The notes below the pieces were generated by a model. That model saw only the letters and a list, made by a program, of their open reading frames with translations, was not told where the DNA came from and did not search any database. Source: an uncultured Bacteroidota bacterium (lineage in GTDB: Bacteria; Bacteroidota; Bacteroidia; Bacteroidales; P3). From it: DNA of 33,207 bases. Made by a program: the position numbers and the translations under genes. The stretch covers positions 1 to 33,207 of the forward strand of contig CACYZN010000025.1 in NCBI GenBank assembly GCA_902778925.1, given 5' to 3'. This document shows positions 31,099 to 33,207 of the stretch, piece by piece (positions within the stretch are counted from its first letter, which is position 1; every line of letters begins with the position of its first letter).

Positions 31099-33207
31099 AA
31101 CAGTTTCATCACCTCCAACTCTGCCTTGAGGTACTGTCCCGTGAAGTTGTCCTTCTGCTGGGCTAACGCTTCGGGCGTGCCGCAGAAGGTGATGCGACCG
31201 CCGGCGCGGCCGCCGTCGGGACCGAGGTCGATGACCCAGTCGGCCACCTTGATGACGTCCATGTTGTGCTCGATGACGAGGACGCTGTTGCCCTTGTCGA
31301 CGAGCTTCTGCAGCACGCCGAGCAGGATGCGGATGTCCTCGAAGTGGAGGCCCGTGGTGGGCTCGTCCAATATATATAATGTCTTGCCGGTATCGGTGCG
31401 CGAGAGCTCGGTGGCCAGCTTCACGCGTTGCGCCTCGCCGCCGCTGAGGGTGGTGCTCTGCTGTCCGAGGGTGATGTAGCCGAGGCCCACGTCCTGCAGG
31501 GCCAGCAGCTTGCGCCGCAGCTTGGGGTAGGCGTCGAAGAACTCCACGGCCTCGTTGACCGTCATGTCGAGCACGTCGGCGATGGACTTGCCCTTGTAGC
31601 GTATCTCCAGCGTCTCGCGGTTGTAGCGCTTGCCGCCGCAGACCTCGCACTGCACGTACACGTCGGGCAGGAAGTTCATCTCTATAGTCCGCAGGCCGGC
31701 ACCCTTGCAGTGCTCGCAGCGGCCACCGCTGACGTTGAAACTGAAGCGTCCTGGCTTATATCCGCGGATTCGCGCCGACGGCAGCTCGGCGAAGAGCCGC
31801 CGTATGTCGTCGAAGAAGCCCGCGTAGGTGGCGGGGTTCGAGCGCGGCGTGCGGCCGATGGGGCTTTGGTCAATCTGGATGACTTTGTCAATATGCTCGA
31901 TGCCCTCAATGCTCTGGTAGGGCAACGGGGCGCGAAGCGAATGGTAGAAATGCTGGCTGAGGATGGGCTGCAGGGTGTCGTTGATGAGGGTCGACTTGCC
32001 GCTGCCGGAGACTCCGGTGACGCAGACGAACATGCCCAGCGGCAGGTCGAGGTCGATGCCCTTGAGGTTGTTGCCGGTAGCGCCTTTCAGTAGTATATGG
32101 TCGCGGCCTTCGATGATTCTCCTTTGCGGTAGCTCGATATCGCGCTTTCTTTCTAGATAGTCTAGAGTTAAACTAGATTCTTTAGTTTTTCTGGATTCTT
32201 TAAGATTTCCTGCGAAGAGTATCTTGCCGCCGTGGACGCCGGCGCCGGGGCCTATGTCGACCAGGTAGTCGGCGGCGAGCATCATGTCGCGGTCGTGCTC
32301 GACAACGATGATGCTGTTTCCGAGGTCGCGCAGCTGTTTGAGGCTCTCTATGAGGCGTTGGTTGTCGCGCTGGTGAAGGCCGATGCTGGGCTCGTCGAGG
32401 ATGTAGAGCACGTTGGTGAGCTGCGAGCCAATCTGTGTGGCCAGGCGTATGCGCTGCGCCTCGCCGCCGGAGAGGCTCTTGGCGCTGCGGTTCATCGAGA
32501 GGTAGCCCACGCCAACGTTGTTGAGGAACGATAGGCGTTTGAGTATTTCGTTGAGCACCTCGTGCGCCACCTTTCGGTCGCGCTCGTCGAGCTGCGGCTC
32601 CAGAGCTTCAAGCCATTCTTGCAACTCCTGTAGATCCATGTCGGCCAGCTGGCCGATGTTCTTGTCGAGGATGCGGAAGGCAAGGCTCTCGGCTTTCAGG
32701 CGGTGCCCATGACATTCGGGGCAGGGTACGGTATTCATGAAGCTCGCTGCCCACTTCTGCAGGCTGGCGGGACTCTCGTCGCCGGCCAGCTCGGTGATGT
32801 AGTTTACGATTCCCTGGAACTCGCTGAGGTAGCCCGGATCTTCGGGGTCCTCGATACCGGCGAAGTGGTTGCTGCCGTAAAGGATGGCGTTCACGGCCTC
32901 CTCGCTGAGGTTCTCAAAAGGGTCGTCGAGCGTGAAGTCGTAGTGCTTGCCCATGAGCTCCAGCTTGCGGTAGACGTAGTTGGAGGGCGAGTACTTGCCC
33001 AACACCTCGATGGCACCGTCGCGGATGCTCTTCTTTGGGTTGGGAATGAGCTTCTGCATGTCTATCTGTGCCACTTCGCCGAGGCCGTTGCAGTGGGGGC
33101 AGGCGCCGTAGGGCGAGTTGAACGAGAATGTGTTGGGCTCCGGCTCGGGGTAGGAGAGGCCGCTGTCGGGATCCATCAGCATGCGGCTGAAGTAGCGGAT
33201 GCTGCCG
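31095..33207 (-). CDS. uvrA: Excinuclease ABC subunit A, C-terminal part (5' end outside window)
   Basis: The frame is open to the right edge, so the gene begins beyond 33207; about 704 residues are visible. UvrA recognises DNA lesions and loads UvrB in nucleotide excision repair. The visible part starts with the UvrB-binding and first zinc region (CPHCNGLGE, later [15 protein letters not shown]). It continues with the first ABC signature [19 protein letters not shown] and its Walker [13 protein letters not shown]. The second ATPase follows: Walker [11 protein letters not shown], the second zinc module [10 protein letters not shown]...[10 protein letters not shown], signature [15 protein letters not shown] and Walker [13 protein letters not shown]. 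All motifs look intact. Between the two ATPase halves, the coding DNA turns AT-rich over about 65 bp (32144-32210). The stop codon TAG overlaps that of the convergent lipoprotein gene. Confidence 0.96.
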   Translation of the reverse strand, partial: GSIRYFSRMLMDPDSGLSYPEPEPNTFSFNSPYGACPHCNGLGEVAQIDMQKLIPNPKKSIRDGAIEVLGKYSPSNYVYRKLELMGKHYDFTLDDPFENLSEEAVNAILYGSNHFAGIEDPEDPGYLSEFQGIVNYITELAGDESPASLQKWAASFMNTVPCPECHGHRLKAESLAFRILDKNIGQLADMDLQELQEWLEALEPQLDERDRKVAHEVLNEILKRLSFLNNVGVGYLSMNRSAKSLSGGEAQRIRLATQIGSQLTNVLYILDEPSIGLHQRDNQRLIESLKQLRDLGNSIIVVEHDRDMMLAADYLVDIGPGAGVHGGKILFAGNLKESRKTKESSLTLDYLERKRDIELPQRRIIEGRDHILLKGATGNNLKGIDLDLPLGMFVCVTGVSGSGKSTLINDTLQPILSQHFYHSLRAPLPYQSIEGIEHIDKVIQIDQSPIGRTPRSNPATYAGFFDDIRRLFAELPSARIRGYKPGRFSFNVSGGRCEHCKGAGLRTIEMNFLPDVYVQCEVCGGKRYNRETLEIRYKGKSIADVLDMTVNEAVEFFDAYPKLRRKLLALQDVGLGYITLGQQSTTLSGGEAQRVKLATELSRTDTGKTLYILDEPTTGLHFEDIRILLGVLQKLVDKGNSVLVIEHNMDVIKVADWVIDLGPDGGRAGGRITFCGTPEALAQQKDNFTGQYLKAELEVMKLF
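32144..32210. repeat. AT-rich repeat-like patch inside uvrA
   Basis: The coding strand carries AAAGAATCCAG and AAAGAATCTAG, then TCTAGACTATCTAGAAAG, with several CTAG/TCTAGA palindromic cores. It encodes [20 protein letters not shown] at the variable linker between the two ATPase halves. Its composition differs sharply from the GC-rich flanks. Confidence 0.55.

Overview
The window looks like a chromosomal segment of a GC-rich member of the Bacteroidales (phylum Bacteroidota). The evidence is: type IX secretion (T9SS) C-terminal sorting domains at the ends of two proteins; promoters of the Bacteroidota form TTTG-N19..21-TAnnTTTG in front of several genes and RNAs; a fimbrillin-like lipoprotein; a glycine-rich OMP_b-brl-type outer membrane protein; a Bacteroidota-sized SecA (1104 aa); and a xylose operon of xylE-xylB-xylA order. 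I cannot name the genus from the sequence alone.

Layout. Positions 1-3154 (+) hold the end of a T9SS cargo protein and an outer-membrane beta-barrel protein. Positions 3165-3424 hold a palindromic repeat and a tRNA-Gln(CTG) with its own promoter and terminator. Positions 3480-13457 (-) hold a surface-protein operon: a giant multi-repeat T9SS adhesin of about 2950 codons, whose frame is cut by one in-frame TAA near its N-terminus, then a fimbrillin-like lipoprotein and a small acidic protein. Positions 13656-14744 (-) encode a membrane-anchored AraC-type regulator. It is divergent from a (+) cluster of a small Cys-containing membrane protein, xylose symporter, xylulokinase and xylose isomerase (14937-19432). 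SecA follows (19769-23083). Positions 23211-24456 (-) hold a PepSY-like periplasmic protein and a TrmH-type RNA methyltransferase. A half-length glycosyltransferase (+) and tRNA-Ser(CGA) (-) come next, then RNase Z and a sodium:solute symporter (-). A response regulator, histidine kinase and thioesterase form a (+) operon (28107-29952). A structured ncRNA (6S / Bacteroidales-1-like candidate) with its own promoter and terminator, an AT-rich lipoprotein of foreign appearance, and the 3' part of uvrA (-) complete the window.

How parts work together. The xyl cluster imports D-xylose, isomerises it to xylulose and phosphorylates it for the pentose phosphate pathway. SecA would export the signal-peptide-bearing proteins seen here across the inner membrane, and the T9SS cargo then needs an outer-membrane T9SS not present in this window. 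The RR/HK pair is translationally coupled.

The most unusual theme is short-period repeat DNA. Two nearly identical palindromes of about 94 bp built of 11-bp units lie in separate intergenic regions. A 7-bp-period palindrome and an 8-bp tandem array lie in others. Related-looking repeat DNA also sits in frame inside protein genes: the peptide EIRNSKF occurs in both a response regulator receiver domain and the T9SS sorting domain of the giant adhesin. The other main anomaly is the TAA that separates the adhesin signal peptide from its body.
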